From NCBI RefSeq assembly GCF_023073415.1, contig NZ_JADPJL010000026.1, positions 95,473-159,472 on the forward strand: 64,000 nt of DNA. Direction: 5' to 3'. Source of the stretch: Bradyrhizobium sp. 190. Its GTDB lineage: Bacteria; Pseudomonadota; Alphaproteobacteria; Rhizobiales; Xanthobacteraceae. This document shows, piece after piece, positions 17,201-25,154 of the stretch (position 1 is its first letter; each line of letters opens with the position of its first letter). Both the position numbers and the translations under genes were made by a program. Under the pieces are notes generated by a model, which was not told the origin of the DNA, made no database searches, and was given only the letters and a program-made list of their open reading frames with translations.

Positions 17201-18061
17201 GTGACTGACATATCGGCGATGAAAGACAAAATTCTCGATCCCCGGTCGAGCTGGGCAGCGCTTTCCCAGGCGGAGCGTGACGCGGCCTATGACAACAATG
17301 CAGCGGTAAGGAACAGCGCAGCGCTGATCGCCGAAAGAAACCAGATGTCCGAAACGCTGCGCGCCAGCCGCAGCTCGTTTCTTGATGTTCCCTATGGCGA
17401 ACGCGAAAGGACAAAGATCGACCTCTATCCGGCCGCCGAGAAGACGGCACCCTGCCTGGTCTTCCTGCATGGCGGCTACTGGCAGCGCAATTCGCGCGAT
17501 GTGTTTGCCATGCTGGTCGAAGGCGTCGCTACGCATGGCTGGTCGGTTGCCATTCCCGGATATTCGCTGGCGCCCAACGCTTCGTTGACGGAGATCGTGG
17601 CGGAGATATCCCGGTCGCTCGATTGGTTGACCCAAAACGGCGAGTCATACGGCATCTCCGGGCCCGTCGTGCTCTCGGGCTGGTCGGCCGGCGCGCACCT
17701 CGTCGCAATGGCACTCGAGCACCCGCGCGTCACCGCCGGACTGGCGATTTCCGGCGTGTATGATCTTGCACCCATCCGCGATACAGGGCTTAACAACGCG
17801 CTGAAGCTGACCGACCAGGAAGTCGCAAGACTTTCGCCGCTTCGCCTGCCCGCTGTCCACAAGCGGCTCGACATCGCCTATGGCACGGCCGAACTGCCAG
17901 CGCTGGTTTTCGATTCAATCCAGCTTCATGAATTGCGCATGGCCGCGCACGCGCCAGGCAGGCTTTTCCCGATCGAACGCGCAGACCATTTCAGCATCCT
18001 CAGCGAGCTGCGGCGTCCTGACGGCGCGCTTGTCGATATCGCCCGAAAGCTGGTCGGCTAG
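17201..18061 (+). CDS. Alpha/beta hydrolase, arylformamidase (kynurenine formamidase)-like
   Basis: 286 residues. The oxyanion-hole motif HGGYW at about 90-94 and the nucleophile elbow GWSAGAH (serine near 162) are those of bacterial kynurenine-formamidase-like hydrolases; the late HFS histidine (near 262) completes the triad, and an acid after the sixth strand is expected. The start is GTG 17201 with GGGAG 6 bases before. It is cytoplasmic and monocistronic, tail-to-tail with the Rieske gene (4-base overlap). The context of amide-degrading genes suggests it hydrolyses an N-formyl or carbamoyl group; kynurenine itself is unlikely without kynureninase nearby. Confidence 0.85.
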   Translation: MTDISAMKDKILDPRSSWAALSQAERDAAYDNNAAVRNSAALIAERNQMSETLRASRSSFLDVPYGERERTKIDLYPAAEKTAPCLVFLHGGYWQRNSRDVFAMLVEGVATHGWSVAIPGYSLAPNASLTEIVAEISRSLDWLTQNGESYGISGPVVLSGWSAGAHLVAMALEHPRVTAGLAISGVYDLAPIRDTGLNNALKLTDQEVARLSPLRLPAVHKRLDIAYGTAELPALVFDSIQLHELRMAAHAPGRLFPIERADHFSILSELRRPDGALVDIARKLVG

Positions 18062-18408
18062 GCCGCCGGCGACTTGATCGCCCCGGCGTCGATCCAGACC
18101 TGATCGTCTCTGGTTCGGACCGGATATAGCCGCAACGGACGGCTCGGCCAGCCGTAGGAAATCTGGCCATTGCGGAGATCGAACGAGGCCGCGTGACGGG
18201 GACAGCACAAGCGTCCTCCCGACAGGTGTCCGACACTGAGGTCAGCCTGTTCGTGCGGGCACATCCGTTCGCAGGCCACCGCGCGACCTTCGTTCCAGAT
18301 CAGGATCAAATCGACGCCGGTCACGCGGGCGCAGACGATCGTCTGCGAAATCAGCCGGCTGAGCCCGCAGACCGGCATCCATTTTCCGTCGCCCGACAAC
18401 GTGGCCAT
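18058..18408 (-). CDS. Rieske [2Fe-2S] ferredoxin-like protein
   Basis: About 116 residues with the full Rieske cluster motif: CPH near 49-51, sixteen residues, then CCPRHAASF near 67-75. It is a stand-alone, soluble electron carrier or the ferredoxin part of a multi-component oxygenase. It follows livF closely; a TTG at 18429 would give a seven-residue longer form, but ATG 18408 is preferred, with GGAGGA 13 bases upstream. No terminal oxygenase is near, so its partner may be the molybdenum hydroxylase at the head of the same unit. That link is inference. Confidence 0.85.
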   Translation of the reverse strand: MATLSGDGKWMPVCGLSRLISQTIVCARVTGVDLILIWNEGRAVACERMCPHEQADLSVGHLSGGRLCCPRHAASFDLRNGQISYGWPSRPLRLYPVRTRDDQVWIDAGAIKSPAA

Positions 18409-18418
18409 TTGGGGCGGC

Positions 18419-19123
18419 TCATCCTCCAAGATAGGCCTTTCTCACGTGCTCGTTCTCGATCATCTCCGCGCCAGGCCCGGACAGAACGATGCGGCCGCCT
18501 TCCAGCAGATAGGCGTGGTCGCACATCTCGAGCGCCGCAAATGCGTTCTGCTCCACCAGCAGGACCGTCGTCCCGGCGTCGCGGATGCCACGGATGATCG
18601 CAAAAGTTCGCTCGACGATGTTGGGCGCAAGCCCGAGGGAAGGCTCGTCGAACATGATCAGCCGCGGCCGTGACATCAGCGCCCGGCCGATCGCCAGCAT
18701 CTGCTGCTCACCACCGGACAAGGTGCCGGCAGCCTGCTTTCTCCGTTCGGCAAGGCGCGGAAACTCGGCATAGATCCGAGCGCGGTCCTCCGATATCTCC
18801 GCGGATTTGGTGCGCAGATAGGCGCCCATGTCGAGATTTTCCTCGACCGTCATGTGCGGAAACACCCGCCGTCCTTCCGGACAATGCGCGATCCCTGAGG
18901 CCACCACGCGCGGCGGCTTGGCGCCTGCGATATCCTTGCCGTCGAACAGCATCGACCCCGAACGCGGCGCAACCAGCCCGGAGATCGCGCGCAGCGTGGT
19001 GCTCTTGCCGGCGCCGTTGGCGCCGATCAGGGCGACGAGCTGCCCGGCCTTGACCTCCAGCGAAATGCCGCGCAACGCCGTGACGCCGCCATAGCCACAC
19101 ACCATGTCGCGGATCTCAAGCAC
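18419..19123 (-). CDS. livF: Branched-chain amino acid-type ABC importer ATPase (LivF)
   Basis: About 234 residues. Walker A GANGAGKST near 36-44, signature LSGGEQQM near 134, Walker B LIMFDEPSLGLAP, and H-loop VLLVEQN, with the LivF-type asparagine/glutamine variation. The start is GTG 19123 with GGGAG 6 bases upstream, overlapping the livG stop by 8 bases; the TTG at 19141 has no site. It pairs with LivG to drive the LivHM channel. Confidence 0.94.
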   Translation of the reverse strand: MLEIRDMVCGYGGVTALRGISLEVKAGQLVALIGANGAGKSTTLRAISGLVAPRSGSMLFDGKDIAGAKPPRVVASGIAHCPEGRRVFPHMTVEENLDMGAYLRTKSAEISEDRARIYAEFPRLAERRKQAAGTLSGGEQQMLAIGRALMSRPRLIMFDEPSLGLAPNIVERTFAIIRGIRDAGTTVLLVEQNAFAALEMCDHAYLLEGGRIVLSGPGAEMIENEHVRKAYLGG

Positions 19124-19892
19124 GTGTCGCTCCCTGCCCAAGATAGGCCTCGATGACGGCGGGGTCGTTGCGAATCATGTCCGGCGGTCCCTCGGCAATG
19201 ATGCGGCCGTAGTTCAGCACCACGATTCTATCAGAGACGCTCATCACCATCGGCATGTCGTGTTCGACGAGCAGGATGGTGACGCCGCGATCCCTGATGT
19301 TACGGACCAACTGCACGAAGGTATGGGTTTCCGAGGCGTTCATGCCGGAGACCGGCTCGTCGAGCAGCAGCATCGACGGCTCAGCCGCAAGCGCCAGCGC
19401 CACGCCGACAAGCCGCTGCTCGCCATAGGATAACGAGCCCGCGAGATCGTGGGCGCGGCGTTCGAGGCCAACCCATTCGACCAGTTCGCTGGCGCGTTCC
19501 CGCAAACGTCGCTGCGACGACCGCGCGCGCGGCAGGCCGAGAATGGCCTCGAGCAGGCTCACCCTGCCCTGGCGATGCAGCCCGACCAGCAGATTGTCGT
19601 AAACGGTGTCGTTCGGAAACACGCTGGTGCGCTGGAAGGTGCGGATCAGTCCTAGCTCGGCGATCTGATGCGGCTTCAATCCGTTGAGTGCCGTCCCGCG
19701 ATAGCTCACGGCACCGTGGGTTGGATCCAGAAAGCCCGTGACGACGTTGAACGCCGTCGTCTTGCCGGCGCCGTTGGGTCCGATCAGGCTGACGATCTCG
19801 CCCTCGCCGACCGTGAAGTTCATATCCGAGAGTGCAACGAGCCCCCCGAAATGCGCGGCGACCTTCTCGACCTTCAACGCTATCGCCGTCAT
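19116..19892 (-). CDS. livG: Branched-chain amino acid-type ABC importer ATPase (LivG)
   Basis: 258 residues from ATG 19892, which overlaps the livM stop by one base (TGATG). Walker A GPNGAGKTT lies near 38-46; the LivG-specific NVVTGF and RTFQ segments follow; signature LSYGEQR (Tyr for the usual Gly, a common LivG form); Walker B MLLLDEPVSGMN; H-loop LLVEHDM. The longer open frame upstream is within livM in another frame and is not coding. Confidence 0.94.
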   Translation of the reverse strand: MTAIALKVEKVAAHFGGLVALSDMNFTVGEGEIVSLIGPNGAGKTTAFNVVTGFLDPTHGAVSYRGTALNGLKPHQIAELGLIRTFQRTSVFPNDTVYDNLLVGLHRQGRVSLLEAILGLPRARSSQRRLRERASELVEWVGLERRAHDLAGSLSYGEQRLVGVALALAAEPSMLLLDEPVSGMNASETHTFVQLVRNIRDRGVTILLVEHDMPMVMSVSDRIVVLNYGRIIAEGPPDMIRNDPAVIEAYLGQGATRA

Positions 19893-20938
19893 CACGCGTG
19901 CTCCTTGGCGTCGCGTTCGGAGAAGGTAACCGGGGCAACCGTCTCGGGCCGGCTCCGCCGTTTCGCAAATCGTAACGCCAGCGACGGCACGATGCCGCGC
20001 GGCAATACGAACAGGATGATGATCAGCACGCCGCCATACGCGATCCATTGCGCCTTCGGCGCCATGATCGGGCGCAGGAACACAGGCAACAGTCCGAAGA
20101 TCATGCCGCCGACGACAGGCCCGGCCAGCGATCCCTTGCCGCCGGTGATGACCATGATCACCATCGTCACCGTATTGATGAAGGCAAACACCTCGGGATC
20201 GATGATCCGGATGTAGTGTGCGTAGAGACTGCCGGCAGCGCCTGCAATCCCGGCCGAGATCACTGCCGCCAGCGTGAGCGTCTTTGTCACGTCGATGCCG
20301 ACGGATACCGCCAGCGTTTCGTTTTCCATCAGCCCGCGCATGGCGCGGCCGAAATGCGAATGGACCAGGCGCGAGATCAAGAGATAGGTGACAACCGCGA
20401 CGGCAAGCACGAAGTAATAGTTCTGCAGCTTGGTGCGGAGGGTCAGATCTCCGAGACCCGGCAATCCGACCGTAATCGAGGGAATATTGGTCAGCGCCAG
20501 GGGGCCCTGCGTCAGCTCGACCCAGTTCAGCGCTACCAATCGCACCACTTCGGCGAAGGAGATCGTCACGATTACGAAATAGGCGCCGCGCACGCGGAAC
20601 GAGAGCAGCCCCACGAGATATCCGCACAACCCCGCAATGGCGATGGCCAACACGAAGCCCGCGATCGGCGGCCAGGGATGGTGAACAATGCGAAAGCCGA
20701 AGGGCAAGCCGACGTCAAAGCCAAGCGATGTCAATGCGCTGACATAGGCGCCAATGCCGAAGAACGCGATGTGACCGAGACTGAGCTGGCCGGTAAACCC
20801 AAGCAGCAAATTAAGGCTCATCGCGCCGATGATGAAGATGCCGGTCGTGATCAGCGCGTTCATGAGATACGGATCGCGCAGCCAGAGCGGCACCGATGCG
20901 AACGCGACGACCGTGAGAATGGCGATGCCTGACTTCAT
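19892..20938 (-). CDS. livM: Branched-chain amino acid-type ABC importer permease (LivM)
   Basis: 348 residues with about ten membrane segments. GFTGQLSLGHIAFFGIGAY (about 46-64) and the coupling region around ITGGKGSLAGPVVGG are typical of LivM. The ATG at 20938 overlaps the livH stop by 4 bases. With LivH it makes the membrane channel. A polar C-terminal tail of about 28 residues follows the last helix. Confidence 0.93.
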   Translation of the reverse strand: MKSGIAILTVVAFASVPLWLRDPYLMNALITTGIFIIGAMSLNLLLGFTGQLSLGHIAFFGIGAYVSALTSLGFDVGLPFGFRIVHHPWPPIAGFVLAIAIAGLCGYLVGLLSFRVRGAYFVIVTISFAEVVRLVALNWVELTQGPLALTNIPSITVGLPGLGDLTLRTKLQNYYFVLAVAVVTYLLISRLVHSHFGRAMRGLMENETLAVSVGIDVTKTLTLAAVISAGIAGAAGSLYAHYIRIIDPEVFAFINTVTMVIMVITGGKGSLAGPVVGGMIFGLLPVFLRPIMAPKAQWIAYGGVLIIILFVLPRGIVPSLALRFAKRRSRPETVAPVTFSERDAKEHA

Positions 20939-21807
20939 CCGACGCGCTCCGAGCGCGCGAAAAGTCCGGTGGGCTTGAAGATCAGAACCGCGATAATGAT
21001 CAAGAAGCCCATGGCGTCGCGGTATCCCGACGAAACATAGCCGGCGCCCAGTTCCTCTGCCAATGCCAGAATGAAACCACCAATGACCGCGCCGGTGATG
21101 TTGCCGAGCCCGCCAAGGATCACGATCGCGAACGCCTTGACGGCGGCGAGATCGCCCATTTGCGGGAAGATCACGTAGACTGGACCCAGCAGCGCACCCG
21201 CCGCGGCGGCAAGGCTCGAACCAATCGCGAAGGTCGAGGTGTAGATCAGGTCGACATTGACGCCCATCAGCGAGGCGGTGTCCTGATCCTGAAACGTCGC
21301 CCGCATCGCACAGCCGAGTTTTGTCCTGTTGATCAGGAGATAGGTGACGACGATCAGCATGGCCGCGGCGGCCAGCACGAACAGCCGCAGCCAGGACACC
21401 GAGACCGGGCCCAGCACCAGCGGCGCCTCGGGGAACGGCGTGGTCACTGATTTCGCCACGCCACCCCATATCCACAAGGCGCCTGACTGCATCGCGATCC
21501 AGGCACCGATCATGACAAGCATGGTCGTGTCAATGTCGGAGCCGCGCAGCGGCCGCAGCAAGCTCAATTCGATCGCCGCCCCAAGAAGCCAGCCGGCGAC
21601 AACGGCGAGCGGCAATGCGAGGAAGAAGTTAACCCCGAGCTGGTGCACCACGATGAACATGATGTAGGCGCCGAATGTGTACAGTATCCCATGCGTGAAA
21701 TTCACGACGTTCATGATGCCGAAGATCAAGGTGAGACCGATGCCCAACAGCGCATAGGTGCCGCCAAGCACCAGCATGTTGATCAGATGTTGCAGAAATT
21801 CGCTCAA
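20935..21807 (-). CDS. livH: Branched-chain amino acid-type ABC importer permease (LivH), TTG start
   Basis: 290 residues, eight or so membrane helices, with the family segment GLTLIFGIMNVVNFTHG near 23-40 and ILGGLGNITGAVIGGF near 230. The start codon is TTG 21807, supported by GGGAG about 6 bases upstream and by the normal LivH N-terminus (MSEFLQHLINMLVLGG); the first in-frame ATG would remove ten conserved residues. A strong hairpin sits between this gene and livK. Confidence 0.92.
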   Translation of the reverse strand: MSEFLQHLINMLVLGGTYALLGIGLTLIFGIMNVVNFTHGILYTFGAYIMFIVVHQLGVNFFLALPLAVVAGWLLGAAIELSLLRPLRGSDIDTTMLVMIGAWIAMQSGALWIWGGVAKSVTTPFPEAPLVLGPVSVSWLRLFVLAAAAMLIVVTYLLINRTKLGCAMRATFQDQDTASLMGVNVDLIYTSTFAIGSSLAAAAGALLGPVYVIFPQMGDLAAVKAFAIVILGGLGNITGAVIGGFILALAEELGAGYVSSGYRDAMGFLIIIAVLIFKPTGLFARSERVG

Positions 21808-21832
21808 AATGGCTCCCGGATATCTTGATGCC

Positions 21833-21864
21833 GTCGAGGGCCGCCGTCTGCCGCGGCCCTCGAC
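21833..21864 (-). promoter_or_regulatory. Intercistronic hairpin between livK and livH
   Basis: A perfect 12-bp stem (21833-21844 with 21853-21864, arms GTCGAGGGCCGC and GCGGCCCTCGAC) and 8-base loop lie between the binding-protein gene and the permease gene, with no T-tract after. Such hairpins protect the upstream message from decay and let the binding protein be made in excess. It may also terminate part of transcription. Confidence 0.7.
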
Positions 21865-21880
21865 GTTCAGTCACATGACG

Positions 21881-23035
21881 TCAGAGCGTCTTCATGCCGA
21901 TCTTGCCGTCGGTGATTTCGATCAGATAGACGTTGGGCTGGCTCTGGCCGCTTTCCTTGCCTTCGGGACCGGACTTGCGGAACACGATGTCGCCATTCAG
22001 GCCCTTGATGTTGATATCCCACAGTGCCGCCTTGATCGCCGCGGGCTCCGCCTTGCCCGCCTTCTCGATCGCCGCCGCCGCGGTGCGGATGCCGTCATAG
22101 CCACGAAAACTCTCGGTGCAGCCGGCGAAGTCGTAGCCGCGCTTCTTCCATTCGGCGATGAAGTAGCTGGTCGCCTCCGGGTTCGGCGTCTTCTCGGGAA
22201 ACCAGGGCAGGAAGGTCGTCAGGTGCATGGTGCCGTTGGCGGCGGCACCCGCCTGCGCGATGATCTGATCCGGATTCTGCGAGCCGCCGGTGGTAATGAT
22301 GCGCTTCTTGAGACCGAGGGCTGCGGCCTGCTTGAAGATCAGCGTGAGCTGGTCGACCGCTGTCGTCACGATGATGGTTTCGGAGTCGGTCCCCTTCAGC
22401 TTGGAAAGCTGCGCGCTCATATCCTGGGCGCCCTGATCCATGGTCTCGACGGTCCCGACCGCGATCCCCTTTTCCTTCATCATCTTGCTGAAATCTTCAG
22501 CGGTACCGCGACCCCAGTCGTTGTTGATGATGAGGAAATCGACCTTCTTTAGTTCGAGCTTGTCGACGATCCCCTTGAACGCCGCGGCCTCAATCGCCGA
22601 CGGCGGCGAGATACGGAAGATGTAGGGATTTCCGGTCGTGGTGATCTTGCCCGACGAGGAGGTCTCGACGACCATCGGCGTTTCGTATTCCATCAGCTTG
22701 GGCATCACGGCAAGCGTCAGGCTCGAACCCCATGCCCCCATCAGGATCGGCACCTTGTCGCTCGTGATCAGCTTTTCGGCGACGGCGGCCGCTTCGGTCG
22801 GATTGCTCTTGTTGTCTTCGATGACGAGTTCGAGCTTCTTGCCGAGAATGCCGCCCTTTGCGTTGATCTCATCGGCTGCGATCTTGGCGCCGTTGACGAC
22901 GTAAGTACCGGACGCGGCGAACGCGCCGGTCAGGGGTTCATTCACGCCGATCTTGATGGTTTGAGCGTTGGCGGCACCACCCAGCAAGGCGACCGCCAGC
23001 GCAATCGCTGGAACAATTCTGAAAGTCCGTGTCAT
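21881..23035 (-). CDS. livK: Branched-chain amino acid-type ABC solute-binding protein (LivK/AmiC family)
   Basis: 384 residues. Sec signal at 1-24 (IALAVALLGGAANAQ), then TIKIGVNEPLTGAFAASG and a type I periplasmic-binding-protein fold with PMVVETSSSG and an IINNDWGRG hinge. ATG 23035 has GGAGAACC 5 bases upstream; the open frame to 23119 is not supported. It gives the importer its specificity. The family includes receptors for amides and urea as well as amino acids, so an amide ligand fits the neighbourhood. Confidence 0.93.
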   Translation of the reverse strand: MTRTFRIVPAIALAVALLGGAANAQTIKIGVNEPLTGAFAASGTYVVNGAKIAADEINAKGGILGKKLELVIEDNKSNPTEAAAVAEKLITSDKVPILMGAWGSSLTLAVMPKLMEYETPMVVETSSSGKITTTGNPYIFRISPPSAIEAAAFKGIVDKLELKKVDFLIINNDWGRGTAEDFSKMMKEKGIAVGTVETMDQGAQDMSAQLSKLKGTDSETIIVTTAVDQLTLIFKQAAALGLKKRIITTGGSQNPDQIIAQAGAAANGTMHLTTFLPWFPEKTPNPEATSYFIAEWKKRGYDFAGCTESFRGYDGIRTAAAAIEKAGKAEPAAIKAALWDINIKGLNGDIVFRKSGPEGKESGQSQPNVYLIEITDGKIGMKTL

Positions 23036-23115
23036 GTGGTTCTCCAATCTCACGCTGTTCATCTGTCCGCAGTTCAAACCTCGTCGTTTCCGCATCGCGC
23101 GGAGACTTCGATCCA

Positions 23116-24321
23116 TCACGTCGCTTCATCATTCTTGGACGAGAAACGACCTACCCAACGCGCCACCCGCGCGCGCAAAAGACTGAAAACCAGCGCCATT
23201 CCGTTCAGCTCGGCCGCCGTGTCGTCGCCCGGTGACGAACCCGACAGGCGACGGTCGAGGTTGCCGGCAAACTCCGCGATCAGTCGCGCAGCGAGATCGC
23301 GCACCAGCCCCGGCCTCCCGACCTGCGCCAGCATGCCCGTGAGCGTGTATCCGATGGAAAGATCGACGCGCGTCCCCTGCTCGATCGGCACCAGCCGATA
23401 ACGAATTTCGCCCTGCGTCGAAGACCGGCTGCGCCGGTCATTACCGATACCGACGATGCGGCCGGACATGTCGGCGGGGCTTTGCTCGACGCGTGCGGCC
23501 CCCTGAAACGTCGCGGCAATCGGGCCGATCCTGACGCGGATGGCGCCCTCGACGCGTTCCGGCTTCGGCGGCGCCGTCAACGATGCGCCGGGAAGGCAGG
23601 CCGCGACGGCTGCGATGTCATCGAACATCGCAAAGACCTGTTCGGGCGGATGCGCGACGCTGAAATGCTGCGTCAGAACAGTTGCCGGGATGAAGTCCGG
23701 AATCGACGCGACCGAACTGGCCGCTTCAGGCGAGGTCTGCTCGCTTCCCAGCGGTGGCATGCGTTCGGCGCGGTCCGCGCCGTGATGTACGCTTCGACCC
23801 GAGCCGACCGGACCCAGGATCTTCCGTCCTCCGTCCGGTTCGGGTGCGATATTGCGGGCGCGACGCGCTTCGATCACCGATTGCACTGCCCGCACGATGC
23901 CGACATAGCCGGTGCACCGGCAAAGATTTCCGGTCAATCCGACGCGGATCAGGCGCTCATCGGCTTGCGGCAGGCGCAGCACCAGATCGCGCGCGGAGAC
24001 CAGCATTCCCGGGGTGCAATAGCCGCATTGCAACGCATGCTCGCGGGTGAAGGCCGCTCGAAGTTCTGTCGTAACGTCGTCCTCGTCGAGTCCTTCGATC
24101 GTGGTGACCTCAGCCCCCTCGCAGGCCACCGCATAGGTGATACACGAACGCGCCGGCACGCCGTCGAGCAGCACCGTGCATGCGCCGCAGACGCCGTGTT
24201 CGCAACCGAGATGCGTTCCGGTCAGATCCAGCTTATCGCGAACGAAGTCCGCGAGATTGGTGCGCGGTTCCGCTGATACCTGCACGGCGCGCTGGTTCAC
24301 GGTGAGTGCGATCATGTTCAT
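23116..24321 (-). CDS. Fusion of 2Fe-2S small subunit (CoxS type) and CoxG/SRPBCC domain
   Basis: 401 residues. Residues 1-160 form the small subunit of a molybdenum hydroxylase: plant-type 2Fe-2S loop GCEHGVCGACTVLLDG near 39-54, then the second cluster with CGYCTPGM and GNLCRCTGY. A linker of about 55 residues rich in Pro, Ser and Gly follows; from about 215 the CoxG/SRPBCC part begins (FSVAHPPEQVFAMFDD, CLPGASL). A C-terminal hydrophobic segment lies after 370. The two parts are normally separate genes. ATG 24321 overlaps the medium-subunit stop by 4 bases. CoxG is thought to recruit the enzyme to the membrane, so the fusion would tether the electron-transfer subunit there. Confidence 0.9.
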   Translation of the reverse strand: MNMIALTVNQRAVQVSAEPRTNLADFVRDKLDLTGTHLGCEHGVCGACTVLLDGVPARSCITYAVACEGAEVTTIEGLDEDDVTTELRAAFTREHALQCGYCTPGMLVSARDLVLRLPQADERLIRVGLTGNLCRCTGYVGIVRAVQSVIEARRARNIAPEPDGGRKILGPVGSGRSVHHGADRAERMPPLGSEQTSPEAASSVASIPDFIPATVLTQHFSVAHPPEQVFAMFDDIAAVAACLPGASLTAPPKPERVEGAIRVRIGPIAATFQGAARVEQSPADMSGRIVGIGNDRRSRSSTQGEIRYRLVPIEQGTRVDLSIGYTLTGMLAQVGRPGLVRDLAARLIAEFAGNLDRRLSGSSPGDDTAAELNGMALVFSLLRARVARWVGRFSSKNDEAT

Positions 24322-25154
24322 GCGGCGGCCTCGCTGACCGCGCGCTTGAGCACATTCACATGAATATGACGATGCGCCGCATTCGAGACGCCCGCCTTTG
24401 CCAGCAGGACATCGGCTACACGCGCATCGAAGCGATCCTTGTAGTCGCCGGCTATGCGTCCGCCGAACAATTCCGCCGCATTCGTGATGACGACCGGCGC
24501 CGAATCGATCGCGCCGATCACGACGCGGGCGGTTGCAGCGCTCGGATCGATCAGGATTGCACCGATCGCATGCGCGAACTCGCCTGTCTTGCGACAACTC
24601 TTTGCGTAGCCCCAGTGCGCCGATGCCGGCATCGCCGGGACGTGAATGGTCTCGACGATCTCGCCATCGCGCAGCGCAGATTCGAGCGCGCCGACGATGA
24701 AATCCTCCATCGCGACCATCCGCGCGCCTGAAAGGCTTCGCAGCGTCAATCGCGCACCCAGCGCTGACAGCGCGGACACCCAGTCTGCCGCTGGATCGGC
24801 ATGGCTGAGGGATCCGCCGACCGTGCCGCGATTGCGCACAGCGCGGTAGGCGATGTTGCCGGCAACGCCCTGCATGGCGCCGCGCGTGACGTCCGGAATG
24901 CGTCCGTCCTCGATGTCGGCATGGGTAACGCAGGCCCCAAGCACGAGTTCGTCGCCACGACGCTCGACCTGCTTGAGCTCCGCAAGACCGCTGATGTCGA
25001 CGATCAACTGCGGCTCCACCAACCGCAGATTGAGCATGGGACCAAGAGACTGGCCGCCGGCAATGATCTTGGCGGAGGTCTTGGCCTCGCCGAGCACGGC
25101 GAGTGCCGCCTGCAAGTCGCGTGGACGTTCGTAGCCGAAAGGCGCCGGTTTCAT
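24318..25154 (-). CDS. Molybdenum hydroxylase FAD-binding medium subunit (CoxM type)
   Basis: 278 residues, the usual length of the family. FAD-binding motifs AGGQSLGPMLNLR at about 32-44 and TVGGSLSHADPAAD near 111 are intact. It accepts electrons from the 2Fe-2S subunit and passes them on. Start overlaps the large-subunit stop by 4 bases. The substrate is set by the large subunit. Confidence 0.93.
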   Translation of the reverse strand: MKPAPFGYERPRDLQAALAVLGEAKTSAKIIAGGQSLGPMLNLRLVEPQLIVDISGLAELKQVERRGDELVLGACVTHADIEDGRIPDVTRGAMQGVAGNIAYRAVRNRGTVGGSLSHADPAADWVSALSALGARLTLRSLSGARMVAMEDFIVGALESALRDGEIVETIHVPAMPASAHWGYAKSCRKTGEFAHAIGAILIDPSAATARVVIGAIDSAPVVITNAAELFGGRIAGDYKDRFDARVADVLLAKAGVSNAAHRHIHVNVLKRAVSEAAA

